64,000 nucleotides of DNA, taken from contig DATKBW010000099.1 of assembly GCA_035513575.1 (NCBI GenBank), forward strand, positions 23,834 to 87,833, in the 5' to 3' direction. How positions within the stretch are numbered: the stretch's first letter is position 1; the number at the start of each line of letters is the position of its first letter. Made by a program: the position numbers and the translations under genes. The notes under the pieces were generated by a model that was not told where the DNA came from, ran no database searches, and worked only from the letters and a program-made list of their open reading frames with translations. The DNA comes from JAHWKI01 sp035513575 (GTDB lineage: Bacteria > Gemmatimonadota > Gemmatimonadetes > Longimicrobiales > RSA9). This document shows positions 32,248 to 40,598 of the stretch, one piece after another.

Positions 32248-32564
32248 CCGTGTAGGAGGAGCGGCCCCATCCGTGGTGGGCCGGCCCGGACCTTGCCGTC
32301 TCAGGCCAGTGTCCGGATACGCGACCCACGCGCGTTCGCTTCCTTTGGACGGGAGCGGTTCGGCGGTCGCCCCCGCAGGAAGGTGCTTGCAGGGATCCGA
32401 GCCGCTTCGTAGTATGGCGGCCCGCTTCCGGGAGGACCTCCCGTTCCGATGCGACGATGTGGGCCCGCTGAACCCTGGCGGGCTGCGATGGGTATAGCAA
32501 TTCGTGGCGGCACCCGACCGGATCGGGCCGCGTTGGTACAAATTCCAGAGCGGAGACCCTGGAA
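32248..32564 (+). other. Noncoding 317-base interval upstream of the exported TPR gene
   Basis: No frame here has a plausible start, ribosome-binding site and family match. The interval holds a promoter-like pair at 32387-32415 and a small hairpin GCCCGC/GCGGGC (32463-32468 and 32478-32483) in what would be the leader of the gene at 32565. Nothing else is recognised. Confidence 0.5.
32387..32415 (+). promoter_or_regulatory. Candidate promoter for the exported TPR gene
   Basis: TTGCAG (32387-32392) and TAGTAT (32410-32415) are 17 bases apart. Transcription would start near 32422, leaving a leader of about 140 bases before the ATG at 32565. Confidence 0.55.
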
Positions 32565-34298
32565 ATGAAGCGATTCAGTATCGGACGGTTGTGGGTCGCC
32601 TTCGCCCTCCTGGGCGTGGCGGCAATCCCGGCGTCGGCGCAGGAGGCGGGCGAGCGCTACATCATTCTCGTGCCGGACCTCGCCCCCCAGAACGGGGCCA
32701 GCGACCGGTTCGGCAAGGACGTGGCGAAGGAGCTGCGCAACCTCATCGAGGACCTTGCTACCCACCAGACGGTCACCGACAAGGAGCTGAACGCGGCCAG
32801 GAAGAAGTACAACCTGGACGACAAGCAGCTCTACAACTGCGTGACGGCGCGTCAGCTCGCCATGCAGATGAGCTGGCAGCTCGTGCTCTGCGCCGATTAC
32901 ACCCCGTCGGGCGACCGGCAGGTGGACGTGAACGCCCGGTTCGTGGCGGCGCAGAACGCGGAGGAGTTCCAGGTGCCGCCGTTCGCGGCGAACGAGCGGC
33001 AGGGCAAGCAGGCGGCGCAGCAGATCCTCCAGTCGTTCGACCGCTGGCAGAATCAGCTCCGCCTCACCCTGTTCTGCCGGCAGTACCTGGACAGCCAGCA
33101 GTTCGATACGGCGCTCAAGAACTGCAACGATGCGCTGGAGATCAACCCGCGCTCCGGGACCGCCCTCTACCAGAAGGCGTACGCGCTCTGGAAGCTCGAT
33201 CAGGATGCCGAGGCGCTGACGGCGCTGGACCAGCTCCTGGAGCTGGACCCCATCAAGCAGGACGCCCTGAAGCTCGCCGGCATCATCGCCACGGAGATGA
33301 ACGAGCGCGACAGGGCCCGGGCCTATTTCGACCGCTACATGGAGCTGAACCCCGGCGACGTCGGCGTCCGGCTGAGCATCGCCACGGACATCGCCAACGC
33401 CGGCGATCCGGAGGGCGCGCTGCGGTTCGCGCAGCTGGGCCTCGAGGTCGAGCCCGACAACATGAACCTGATCACCTACATCGGGCACTTCGCCGTGAAC
33501 GCCGCGGCGCGGGCGGAAGTCGCGATCCAGGAGGGCAAGAGCGTCGACCCCGCCAACGTGACCGAGTTCTACCACACGGCGGCCGAGTCGTACGAGAAGA
33601 TCTTCGATGCCCAGGGCACGGAGACCGAGCCGGCCATCCTGGAGAAGCTGATCATCGCGCTCTTCAAGCTGCAGCGCTACGACGAGGCGGTCTCTCTCGG
33701 CCAGCGGGCGACCACCGCCAAGCCGGACAACGCGGCGATCTGGGAGGCGCACTCCCGCGCGCTGGAGGAGTCGGGGAAGGCCGCCGAGGCCCTCGCGGCG
33801 CTGGACAGGGCGGCGAGTCTGGGCGCGAGCTCGCCCGCGCTGGTGCAGCGGAAGGCGATCCTGCAGCTGAAGCAGGGCAATGCCGCCGCGGGCGTCGCCA
33901 CGCTGCAGGCGGCCGTCCAGGACGGCGTGATCCAGCCCAAGGATGCGTTCCGGATCATCTTCGCGAACGCGTATCAGGAGAAGTTCCAGAAGGGACGGCT
34001 GGACGAGGCGTACGCCATGCTGGACCAGGCCGGCGCCCTCGCGCAGACGGAAGAGGACAAGCTCAGCCGCAACTTCTGGCGGGGCTATATCCTGTTCCAG
34101 CAGGCGCAGAAGGCGCACGAGCCGATGACGGCCGAGTCGGCGCGTCGCGCGAAGCCCATGTTCGAGCGCGCCCTGGAGCTGTTCCAGGCGTCCCAGGGGT
34201 ACGAGAAGATCCACGCCTCGGCCGATGTGCCGAGGCTGATCGATGCGGCCCTGCGGTTCATCGAGATCGAGGAAGCCCTCATCAAGCGCGGCCGGTAA
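32565..34298 (+). CDS. Exported tetratricopeptide-repeat protein
   Basis: The 577-residue precursor has a Sec signal peptide (about 1-26, ending ASAQ). An N-terminal domain of about 130 residues (YIILVPDLAPQNGASDRFGKDVAKEL onward) is followed by TPR repeats such as ALKNCNDALEINPRSGTALYQKAYALWKLDQDAEAL, continuing to the C terminus. The N-terminal part resembles the FlgO/TolB-like-style N domains that precede TPRs in secreted proteins, but I cannot name it. It is probably a periplasmic scaffold. It is monocistronic: its own promoter lies upstream and a long bidirectional hairpin downstream. Confidence 0.82.
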   Translation: MKRFSIGRLWVAFALLGVAAIPASAQEAGERYIILVPDLAPQNGASDRFGKDVAKELRNLIEDLATHQTVTDKELNAARKKYNLDDKQLYNCVTARQLAMQMSWQLVLCADYTPSGDRQVDVNARFVAAQNAEEFQVPPFAANERQGKQAAQQILQSFDRWQNQLRLTLFCRQYLDSQQFDTALKNCNDALEINPRSGTALYQKAYALWKLDQDAEALTALDQLLELDPIKQDALKLAGIIATEMNERDRARAYFDRYMELNPGDVGVRLSIATDIANAGDPEGALRFAQLGLEVEPDNMNLITYIGHFAVNAAARAEVAIQEGKSVDPANVTEFYHTAAESYEKIFDAQGTETEPAILEKLIIALFKLQRYDEAVSLGQRATTAKPDNAAIWEAHSRALEESGKAAEALAALDRAASLGASSPALVQRKAILQLKQGNAAAGVATLQAAVQDGVIQPKDAFRIIFANAYQEKFQKGRLDEAYAMLDQAGALAQTEEDKLSRNFWRGYILFQQAQKAHEPMTAESARRAKPMFERALELFQASQGYEKIHASADVPRLIDAALRFIEIEEALIKRGR

Positions 34299-34316
34299 GG
34301 TCTCCGCGGCCGCACG

Positions 34317-34364
34317 GATGCACCCACGCCGGCGGGGCTCACGCTCCGCCGGCGTGGGTGCATC
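34317..34364. terminator. Bidirectional terminator with a perfect 19-bp stem
   Basis: Arms 34317-34335 and 34346-34364 are exact 19-base reverse complements around a 10-base loop. It lies between convergent genes (the TPR gene ending at 34298 and the lipid kinase ending at 34363) and overlaps the kinase stop codon by two bases, so it probably ends both transcripts. Confidence 0.8.
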
Positions 34365-35241
34365 AGGGGGTCATGAGCGTGATCGTGCGGTCCGCCAGCT
34401 CGTAGGTGAATTCGCGCCCCCGCAACGGCTCGCCGTCGGCGTTCACCGACAGCAGCTCCTCGCTCTCCACCACCAGCCGGCCCGTCCGGAAATACAGGAT
34501 GTCGGGGTTGTCCACGTGGGTCCCCGCCCGCAGGTCCGGGACGAGCGACAGGAAGTCCATCCGCGCCATCCCCGGCACGATCAGCACGTCCAGCTTCCCG
34601 TCACCGAACTCCGCTCGCGGCGTCAGCATGCTCCCCCCTCCCGTCCGTTTCCCGTTCCCCACCGCGAACAGCATCACCTCGCCCTCGTAGGCCGTCTCGC
34701 CCTCCGACTCGAATCGCGCCCGGGAGGGACGCAGCTCGGCGAACTTCTTCACGCCCGTGATCACGTAGGCCCACGGGCCCAGCAGCTTCTTCGACTCCGA
34801 CGGCGTTTCCTCCGTCGCGCTCGCCCCGAACCCGCCGGTCGACACGTTCACGAAGTACCGGCGGTTCACTCGCCCGACATCCACCGACACCGACCGCCCC
34901 CCCACCGCGACCCCGAACGCCTCCGGGATCGACGACGGAATCTCCATCCCCGCCGCGAAGTCGTTCGCCGTACCCAGCGGGACCACCCCGACCCGACCGT
35001 CCCACTTCACGGCCAGCACTCCGTTCACGACCTCGTTCACCGTCCCGTCACCCCCGGCCGCGATCACCAGCTCCGCACCCGCCCGCGCCATCCCCCGCGC
35101 CAGGCGCATCCCGTCCCCGCTCTCGAACGTCAGCCGCGGCCGGACCTCGTGGCCACGGCGTCGCAGCTCCGCGACTCCCGCTCGCAGCGCCCGCAGCTCC
35201 CCCATGCCCTCCCGGGGGCGAATGATCACTCCGATACGCAA
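34363..35241 (-). CDS. YegS/DgkB-type lipid (diacylglycerol) kinase
   Basis: The 292-residue protein belongs to the DAGK catalytic family that phosphorylates diacylglycerol or related lipids. The nucleotide-binding motif GGDGTVNEVVNG is at about 63-74, followed by VGVVPLGTANDFA and the C-terminal VNADGEPL segment. The best start is a TTG at 35241 (LRIGVIIRPREG reading), with GGGA about 8 bases upstream; the frame extends far beyond this into the dcw genes but that part is antisense and not coding. Divergent from mraZ. DgkB recycles diacylglycerol from lipoprotein and envelope synthesis, which would suit the neighbourhood. Confidence 0.88.
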   Translation of the reverse strand: MRIGVIIRPREGMGELRALRAGVAELRRRGHEVRPRLTFESGDGMRLARGMARAGAELVIAAGGDGTVNEVVNGVLAVKWDGRVGVVPLGTANDFAAGMEIPSSIPEAFGVAVGGRSVSVDVGRVNRRYFVNVSTGGFGASATEETPSESKKLLGPWAYVITGVKKFAELRPSRARFESEGETAYEGEVMLFAVGNGKRTGGGSMLTPRAEFGDGKLDVLIVPGMARMDFLSLVPDLRAGTHVDNPDILYFRTGRLVVESEELLSVNADGEPLRGREFTYELADRTITLMTP

Positions 35242-35325
35242 CGGGTCATCCCGGGGACGGTTCGAGGCTTCCCTTCGGCTCCGCCCGGCAGGGCGCAAGG
35301 CGCGGGCCGGGAGGGTGGAACAGGC

Positions 35326-35355
35326 TTGACACGTTGTGGGAAGCCTGCCTACGTT
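35326..35355 (+). promoter_or_regulatory. Promoter of the division and cell wall operon
   Basis: A perfect TTGACA (35326-35331) is followed after 18 bases by TACGTT (35350-35355). Transcription would start near 35362, inside the MraZ-type repeat array, 60 bases before the mraZ start. Confidence 0.75.
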
Positions 35356-35356
35356 T

Positions 35357-35396
35357 GTGGCGAATGGTGGGGAAGAGTGGGGAGATGTGGGAGACG
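35357..35396 (+). promoter_or_regulatory. MraZ-type operator, four 10-bp direct repeats
   Basis: Four contiguous 10-base units each start GTGG (35357 GTGGCGAATG, 35367 GTGGGGAAGA, 35377 GTGGGGAGAT, 35387 GTGGGAGACG). MraZ of Escherichia and Mycoplasma binds arrays of TGGGN boxes at 10-base spacing ahead of its own gene. A further GTGGGAAGCC occurs at 35336, inside the promoter spacer. Repression of the operon by MraZ is inferred. Confidence 0.75.
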
Positions 35397-35424
35397 CGGA
35401 ACCGCGCGGGCAGGAAGGGTGCAC

Positions 35425-35856
35425 GTGGCGACCTTTCTGGGGAGCTACACCTACACGCTGGACGACAAGGGGCGGGTCAGCCTGCCGGCCCCGTTCCGGC
35501 GGGAGGCCGGGGAGCAGCGTTTCGTGCTGCTGCAGGTCTACCCGCCGGCGCTGGCGTTGTACCCGGAGGCAGGGTGGCGGGAAGTGGAGGAGCGACTGCG
35601 AGGGGTGATCCGGAACGATCCGGAAGCGCGGATGTGGGTGCTGTCGCTGATGTCGAACGCGGTGGAGGTGACGCCGGACGCGCAGGGCCGGATCCTGGTG
35701 CCGGCGAAGCTGCAGGAAGCGGCGAACCTGTCGGGGCAGGTGCTGATGGTGGGGGCGATCGACAAGGTGGAGCTGTGGAACCCGTCGGAGTTCGAGGGTG
35801 CGGTGACGGGGAAGGCGACGGAGTTCGAGCGGTACGGGCCGCAGATCTTTCGTTGA
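35425..35856 (+). CDS. mraZ: Transcriptional regulator MraZ
   Basis: The 143-residue protein has the two SpoVT/AbrB-like MraZ repeats, the first with GSYTYTLDDKGRVSLPAPFR and the second with AVEVTPDAQGRILVPAKL. MraZ is a DNA-binding autorepressor of the division and cell wall genes. The start is a GTG at 35425 with AGGAAGG 6 bases upstream; a GTG at 35419 is in frame but too close to the ribosome-binding site. Its likely operator lies immediately upstream. The stop overlaps the rsmH start (TTGA). Confidence 0.95.
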   Translation: MATFLGSYTYTLDDKGRVSLPAPFRREAGEQRFVLLQVYPPALALYPEAGWREVEERLRGVIRNDPEARMWVLSLMSNAVEVTPDAQGRILVPAKLQEAANLSGQVLMVGAIDKVELWNPSEFEGAVTGKATEFERYGPQIFR

Positions 35857-36773
35857 GCGGGTATCACGCCCCGGTGCTGGTGGATGAGGTGGTCCGCCTG
35901 CTGAGGCCGGAGCGTGGCGGGTTGTACCTGGACGGTACGGTTGGTGGGGGTGGTCACAGCGAGGCGATCCTGCGGGCGGGCAGGGAGGCGGGTGCCCGGG
36001 TGATCGGAGTGGACCGGGATCCGGAAGCGCTGGCGGAAGCGGCGGAGCGGCTGTCGGAGCACGCGGCGCGTTTCGAGGGGCGGCGGGGGAACTTCGCGGA
36101 CGAGGCGGAGCGCCCGGGGGAGGAGCTGGCGGGAGCGGTGCTCGACCTGGGCGTTTCGTCGCATCAGATCGACTCGACGGAGCGGGGGTTCTCGTTCCGG
36201 CCGGGCAGCCCGCTGGACATGCGGATGGGGGTGGAGGTGTGGCTGACGGCGGCGGATGTGCTGAACCGCTATGAAGAGGATGAGCTGGTGCGAGTGCTCC
36301 GTGAGTACGGAGAGGAGCCGAGGGCGCGGCCGATCGCCCGGCGGGTGGTGGGCCGCCGTGAGGAGCGGCCGTTCCACACGAGCGACGACCTGAAGGAGGT
36401 ACTGGACGAGGTCTACGGCCGGGGGCTGACGGTCCAGGACCAGGCGCGGATCCATCAGGCGCTGCGGATCGAGGTGAATGGCGAGCTGGAGGCGCTGGAC
36501 CGGGCGCTGCCGGCGCTGCGCGAGCGGCTGCTTCCGGGTGGTGTGCTGGTGGTGATCGCGTATCACTCGCTGGAGGATCGTCGCGTGAAGAACGCCTTCC
36601 GGGAGTGGAGCCGGGCGTGCGTGTGCCCGCCGGAGCTGCCGGTCTGCGTGTGTCGCGGGGCGCCGCTGGGGGAGACGCTGACGCGGAAGCCGGTGCGACC
36701 GACGGCAGAGGAGCTGGAGAGGAATCCCCGATCCCGGAGCGCGCGGCTCCGGGGGTGGAGGAAGGCAGCATGA
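35853..36773 (+). CDS. rsmH: 16S rRNA m4C1402 methyltransferase RsmH
   Basis: RsmH methylates N4 of C1402 in the decoding centre using S-adenosylmethionine. The 306-residue protein has HAPVLVDEVV, the SAM-binding GTVGGGGHSEAIL, LGVSSHQIDSTERGFSFRPGSPLDMRM and the terminal YHSLEDRRVKN signature. The start is a TTG that overlaps the mraZ stop as TTGA. mraZ-rsmH-ftsL is the canonical beginning of dcw clusters. The C terminus has several cysteines (CVCPPELPVCVCRG), a common feature of this family. Confidence 0.95.
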   Translation: MSGYHAPVLVDEVVRLLRPERGGLYLDGTVGGGGHSEAILRAGREAGARVIGVDRDPEALAEAAERLSEHAARFEGRRGNFADEAERPGEELAGAVLDLGVSSHQIDSTERGFSFRPGSPLDMRMGVEVWLTAADVLNRYEEDELVRVLREYGEEPRARPIARRVVGRREERPFHTSDDLKEVLDEVYGRGLTVQDQARIHQALRIEVNGELEALDRALPALRERLLPGGVLVVIAYHSLEDRRVKNAFREWSRACVCPPELPVCVCRGAPLGETLTRKPVRPTAEELERNPRSRSARLRGWRKAA

Positions 36774-37123
36774 CGAGGAACGGGATGACGCGGAAGGGTC
36801 CGCCGGTGATCCGGACGGCGCTGCTGATGGCGGGGCTCCTGGCCTCGCTTACGCTGGTGGTCTGGCGGCAGAGCCACGCGCTGAGGATGATGCGGGACAT
36901 GGACACGGTCCGGCAGGAGCGGATCCTCGAGGAATCGCGACGGGCGGCCCTGGCCGGGCGGGTGGAGCAGCTGGAGAGCCGGGCGCGGGTCTCGTCGGCG
37001 GCGCGGGCGCAGCTCGGGATGCGGGTCCCGACGGGTGCAGAGCTGGTGATCCTGCCGCTTGGTGGGTCGCCCCCGGCGACGCTCGCTTCGACCGTGCCGG
37101 GAAAGCTGAGCGGGGAGGGATGA
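36770..37123 (+). CDS. ftsL: Cell division protein FtsL
   Basis: A 117-residue bitopic protein: short cytosolic tail, one membrane helix (about 13-33, VIRTALLMAGLLASLTLVVW) and a periplasmic coiled coil (about 40-80). FtsL joins FtsQ and FtsB in activating septal wall synthesis. Sequence conservation in this family is low, so the assignment relies on topology and on position between rsmH and ftsI. ATGA overlaps occur at both ends. Confidence 0.85.
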   Translation: MTRNGMTRKGPPVIRTALLMAGLLASLTLVVWRQSHALRMMRDMDTVRQERILEESRRAALAGRVEQLESRARVSSAARAQLGMRVPTGAELVILPLGGSPPATLASTVPGKLSGEG

Positions 37124-39096
37124 GCCAGGCGGGGTCCCTGCACATCCGTCGCCGGCGCCTGCTGCTGGCCGGTCTCCTGGCGGGAGCGTTCATGCTCCTG
37201 GGCCGGGGATTCCAGCTCCAGGTGCTGGAGGGTGCGGAGTGGGAGGCCCGAGCGCAGCGGCAGCAGCGAGAGAAGGTGGCGCTGCCGGCAGAGCGGGGGA
37301 CGATCTACGACCGGAACGGCGTTCCGCTGGCGACCTCGCGGGAGCGGGTGCGGGTGGCGGTGGCGCCACGGGAGGTGAAGGACAGGGAGAAGGTGGCCGT
37401 GCGCCTGCGGGAGTCGCTCGGGCTGTCGAAGGAAGGGGCGCGGCGGGCGCTGGACCGGCAGCGTCGCTGGGTGGTGGTCCCCGGTCGGTTCGACCCGGCG
37501 GTTCGCGCGTCGCTGCGGGAGCTGGACGGGATCTACCTGGAGACGGTGCTGGAGCGGTTCCATCCCCAGGGCGAGGTGGCGATGGAGCTGCTGGGCGGCA
37601 CGTCGGCGGATGGGCGTCCACTGGGCGGGCTCGAGCTGGAGCTGGACACGCTCCTGCGCGGCCGCGACGGGGCGGCGGTGCTGCGGCGCGACGGGGAGGG
37701 GGATCCGATCCCGGGTGCCTTCATCACTGTCTCCGATCCCACCCCGGGCCACGCGGTGTACCTGACGATCGACCTCGGGCTGCAGGAGATCGCGGAGGAG
37801 GCGCTGCGGCAGGCGGTGGCGGAGAACGACGCGGAGGCGGGCGACCTGATCTTCGCGGATCCGCGGACGGGCGAGGTCCTGGCCGCGGCGAGCCGGCGGA
37901 CGGCGGGGAGTCGCCACTGGCGGGCGGTGACCGACCCGTACGAGCCGGGCTCGACGATCAAGCCCTTCGTGCTGGCGGCCCTCCTGGAGCGGGGGCGGGT
38001 GCACCTGGCGGACACGGTGTTCGCCGAGAACGGGCGGATGCGGACCGGCCGCCGGACCATCAGCGACGTGGAGCCGCACGGGTGGCTGACGGCGGCGGAG
38101 GTGCTGCGCCACTCGTCGAACATCGGCATGGCGAAGCTGGTGGAGCGGCTGGAGCCGCAGGAAGAGTACGAGGCGCTGCGGGACTTCGGCTTCGGGACGC
38201 CGACGGGAGTGGGCTACCCGTCGGAGTCCGGGGGGCGGCTGGGCCGGCCGGGGACCTGGTCGGCGTATTCCCGGGCCAGCATCGCCATCGGGTACGAGGT
38301 CTCGGTGACGCCGCTCCAGATGACGCTGGCTTACGGCGCCCTCGCGAACGGTGGCGTCCTGATGGAGCCGCGCCTGATCCGTGAGGTCCGCGCGCCCGGC
38401 GGCCTGGTGGCGCGCCGGACCGGGCCACGGGAGGTGCGGAGGGCGATCTCGGGAGAGACGGCCGGCGCCGTGGCGGGCGTGCTGGCCGATGTGGTGGAGG
38501 ATGGGACCGGTCGGCAGGCCGGGCTCGGCGACTTCCGGGTCGCCGGGAAGACCGGCACGGCCTGGGTTTTCGACTCCGCCGGGTACCGCCGGGACGCCTA
38601 CACGGCGTCGTTCGCCGGGTTCTTCCCCGTCCGCGACCCGCAGCTGGTCTTCCTGGTGAAGCTGGATCGCGGCTCACGGTATGGCGGCGCGGTGGCGGCG
38701 CCGGTGACCAGGGCGACGCTCGCGGCCGCGCTGGCGGCCCGAGCCAGCCCCCTCGACCGGCGCGCCATGGCGGCGGCGCCGCCGGGCGCGGGTCCTTTCC
38801 GGGCGAGCGCGCCCCCGCGCCCGAGCCCACCCGATCCGTGGCTGCCGCCGGCGCCGGGGCCGTTCGTGTTCCGCGTGGATGCCGGCCCTCCCGCTCCGGT
38901 CCCGGCCGGGGCGGAGCGCCGGGCCGTGCCCGACGTGGCAGGGGAGAGCGGGCGGGACGCGGCGGCGGCGCTGCACGGTGCCGGGTTCCGGGTCCGCGTC
39001 GAGGGTGTGGGTCGGGTTCGCGAGGTGTCACCGGCGCCGGGGTCGCTGGCGCCTCGCGGAACGGTCGTGCGGCTGACGCTGGGGATGTCCGGATGA
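37120..39096 (+). CDS. ftsI: Septal peptidoglycan transpeptidase FtsI (PBP3) with PASTA domain
   Basis: FtsI crosslinks septal peptidoglycan together with FtsW. The 658-residue class B penicillin-binding protein has an N-terminal membrane anchor (about 14-30), a dimerisation domain, and the transpeptidase motifs STIK (278-281, active-site Ser278), SSN (332-334) and KTGT (477-480). After a Pro/Ala-rich linker (about 545-600) it ends with a PASTA domain (about 605-655), VPDVAGESGRDAAAALHGAG, as in the PBP2x type. Start overlaps ftsL and stop overlaps murE. Confidence 0.95.
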   Translation: MSQAGSLHIRRRRLLLAGLLAGAFMLLGRGFQLQVLEGAEWEARAQRQQREKVALPAERGTIYDRNGVPLATSRERVRVAVAPREVKDREKVAVRLRESLGLSKEGARRALDRQRRWVVVPGRFDPAVRASLRELDGIYLETVLERFHPQGEVAMELLGGTSADGRPLGGLELELDTLLRGRDGAAVLRRDGEGDPIPGAFITVSDPTPGHAVYLTIDLGLQEIAEEALRQAVAENDAEAGDLIFADPRTGEVLAAASRRTAGSRHWRAVTDPYEPGSTIKPFVLAALLERGRVHLADTVFAENGRMRTGRRTISDVEPHGWLTAAEVLRHSSNIGMAKLVERLEPQEEYEALRDFGFGTPTGVGYPSESGGRLGRPGTWSAYSRASIAIGYEVSVTPLQMTLAYGALANGGVLMEPRLIREVRAPGGLVARRTGPREVRRAISGETAGAVAGVLADVVEDGTGRQAGLGDFRVAGKTGTAWVFDSAGYRRDAYTASFAGFFPVRDPQLVFLVKLDRGSRYGGAVAAPVTRATLAAALAARASPLDRRAMAAAPPGAGPFRASAPPRPSPPDPWLPPAPGPFVFRVDAGPPAPVPAGAERRAVPDVAGESGRDAAAALHGAGFRVRVEGVGRVREVSPAPGSLAPRGTVVRLTLGMSG

Positions 39097-40598
39097 TGGA
39101 GCCCCGGGCCCCCGCGGCCGTGCCCCTGTCGCAGGTGATCGCGCGACTCAAGGTGGAGGCCCTCGTGCTGGAAGCGCCGCAGGATGACCCGGCGCTGACG
39201 GGGGTGTCCGCGGACAGCAGGTCGACGACCGCGGGGGACCTCTTCTGCGCCTGGTCCGGGACGCACCACGACTCCCACGGCTTCGTGGCGACGGCTGTCG
39301 AGAGCGGGGCCGTCGCGGCGCTGGTGGAGCGGAGGGTGGAGGCGGCGGTCCCGCAGGTGATCGTGGCGAGCGGTCGCCACGCCGCCGCGCTGGCGGCCGA
39401 CGAGATCATGGGCCGCCCGGCCGAGGGGCTGATGGTGGTGGGCGTGACGGGGACCAACGGCAAGACCACCACCGTCTGGATCCTCCGTCACCTCCTTTCG
39501 GGACGCTGGTCGACGGCGTCGCTGGGAACCGTGGGCGCGGTGCTGGAGGGGGGCGTGCCGCTGCCCGGCACCGAGAGCCTGACGACGCCCGGTCCCGTGG
39601 GGATGGCTCGCGCGATGCGCGCGTTTCGGGACCACGGCGCGGTGGCGGTGGCGATGGAGGTCTCGTCCCATGCCCTCGACCAGGGCCGCGTGCACGCCCT
39701 GCGCTTTTCGGCCGCCGTCTTCACGAACCTGACCCGCGACCACCTGGACTACCACGGCTCGCTGGAGCGCTACCGTGCGACGAAACGCGAGTTCGTCGAC
39801 CTGCTGGCCCCGGACGGCGTCGCCGTGATCAACGCGGAGGACCCGGCGTGGGACGGCCTGGAGCGGCGGGCTCCGCGGGCGCTGCGGTTCGCTCTCGAGG
39901 GGGGGCGCGGCGCGGAGGACGCGGAGGTGGTGGCCCGGGACGTCCGGATGGACGCGGCGGGGTCGTCCTTCCGGTTGACCGGGCCGGGGTGCGACATCGC
40001 GATCCGCATCCCGCTCGTCGGGGCGTACAACGTGCAGAACGCCATCGCGGCCGCTGCGACCTGTCTGGGCGTCGGCCTGGGCGCCGAGGAGATCGCCCGG
40101 GCTCTGGCCGACGCGCCGCAGGTTCCGGGTCGTCTGGAGCAGATCGCGGATCGACCGTGTCGGGTGGTGACCGACTACGCCCACACGCCGGACGCGCTGG
40201 AGCGAGTCCTATCGGCGGTGCGGGCCGTGGCGGACGGGCGCGTGATCGTGGTCTTCGGCGCGGGCGGCGACCGTGACGCGGGGAAGCGGCCTCTGATGGG
40301 GGAGGTGGCGGCGCGGCTCGCGGACGTGGTGGTGGTCACGTCGGACAATCCGCGGACGGAGGATCCGGACCGGATCATCGACGCGATCATGGCGGGGGTC
40401 GGCCGCTCCGACGCGCTCCGGGTGACGGACCGGCGGGAGGCGATCGGCCGGGCGCTGGAGCTGGCCAGGGAGGACGATGTGGTCCTGCTGGCCGGAAAGG
40501 GGCACGAGACCTACCAGGTGCTGGGCACCGAGACGGTGTCCTTCGACGAGCGGGAGATCGTCCGGGCATGGATCGAGGGGAAGGGGACCCCGGCATGA
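39093..40598 (+). CDS. murE: UDP-MurNAc-Ala-Glu-diaminopimelate ligase MurE
   Basis: MurE adds the third residue of the peptidoglycan stem. The 501-residue ligase has the ATP-binding GTNGKT motif (120-125), the N-terminal substrate-domain DSRSTTAGDLF, and DNPR at 418-421. DNPR is the motif that selects meso-diaminopimelate over lysine, so a DAP-type wall is inferred. The ATG at 39093 overlaps the ftsI stop; a second ATG follows directly (ATGATG). murF overlaps the stop. Confidence 0.96.
   Translation: MMEPRAPAAVPLSQVIARLKVEALVLEAPQDDPALTGVSADSRSTTAGDLFCAWSGTHHDSHGFVATAVESGAVAALVERRVEAAVPQVIVASGRHAAALAADEIMGRPAEGLMVVGVTGTNGKTTTVWILRHLLSGRWSTASLGTVGAVLEGGVPLPGTESLTTPGPVGMARAMRAFRDHGAVAVAMEVSSHALDQGRVHALRFSAAVFTNLTRDHLDYHGSLERYRATKREFVDLLAPDGVAVINAEDPAWDGLERRAPRALRFALEGGRGAEDAEVVARDVRMDAAGSSFRLTGPGCDIAIRIPLVGAYNVQNAIAAAATCLGVGLGAEEIARALADAPQVPGRLEQIADRPCRVVTDYAHTPDALERVLSAVRAVADGRVIVVFGAGGDRDAGKRPLMGEVAARLADVVVVTSDNPRTEDPDRIIDAIMAGVGRSDALRVTDRREAIGRALELAREDDVVLLAGKGHETYQVLGTETVSFDEREIVRAWIEGKGTPA

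Noticed and set aside
32174..32500. Frames on both strands in the gap before the exported TPR gene
   Set aside because: No ribosome-binding site, no family resemblance, and base use unlike the neighbouring genes; the interval is better read as noncoding.
35242..38112. Upstream extension of the lipid-kinase frame
   Set aside because: The frame stays open through the antisense of mraZ, rsmH and ftsI, but the kinase family begins at the TTG at 35241 and the extension has only Pro/Arg-rich sequence.
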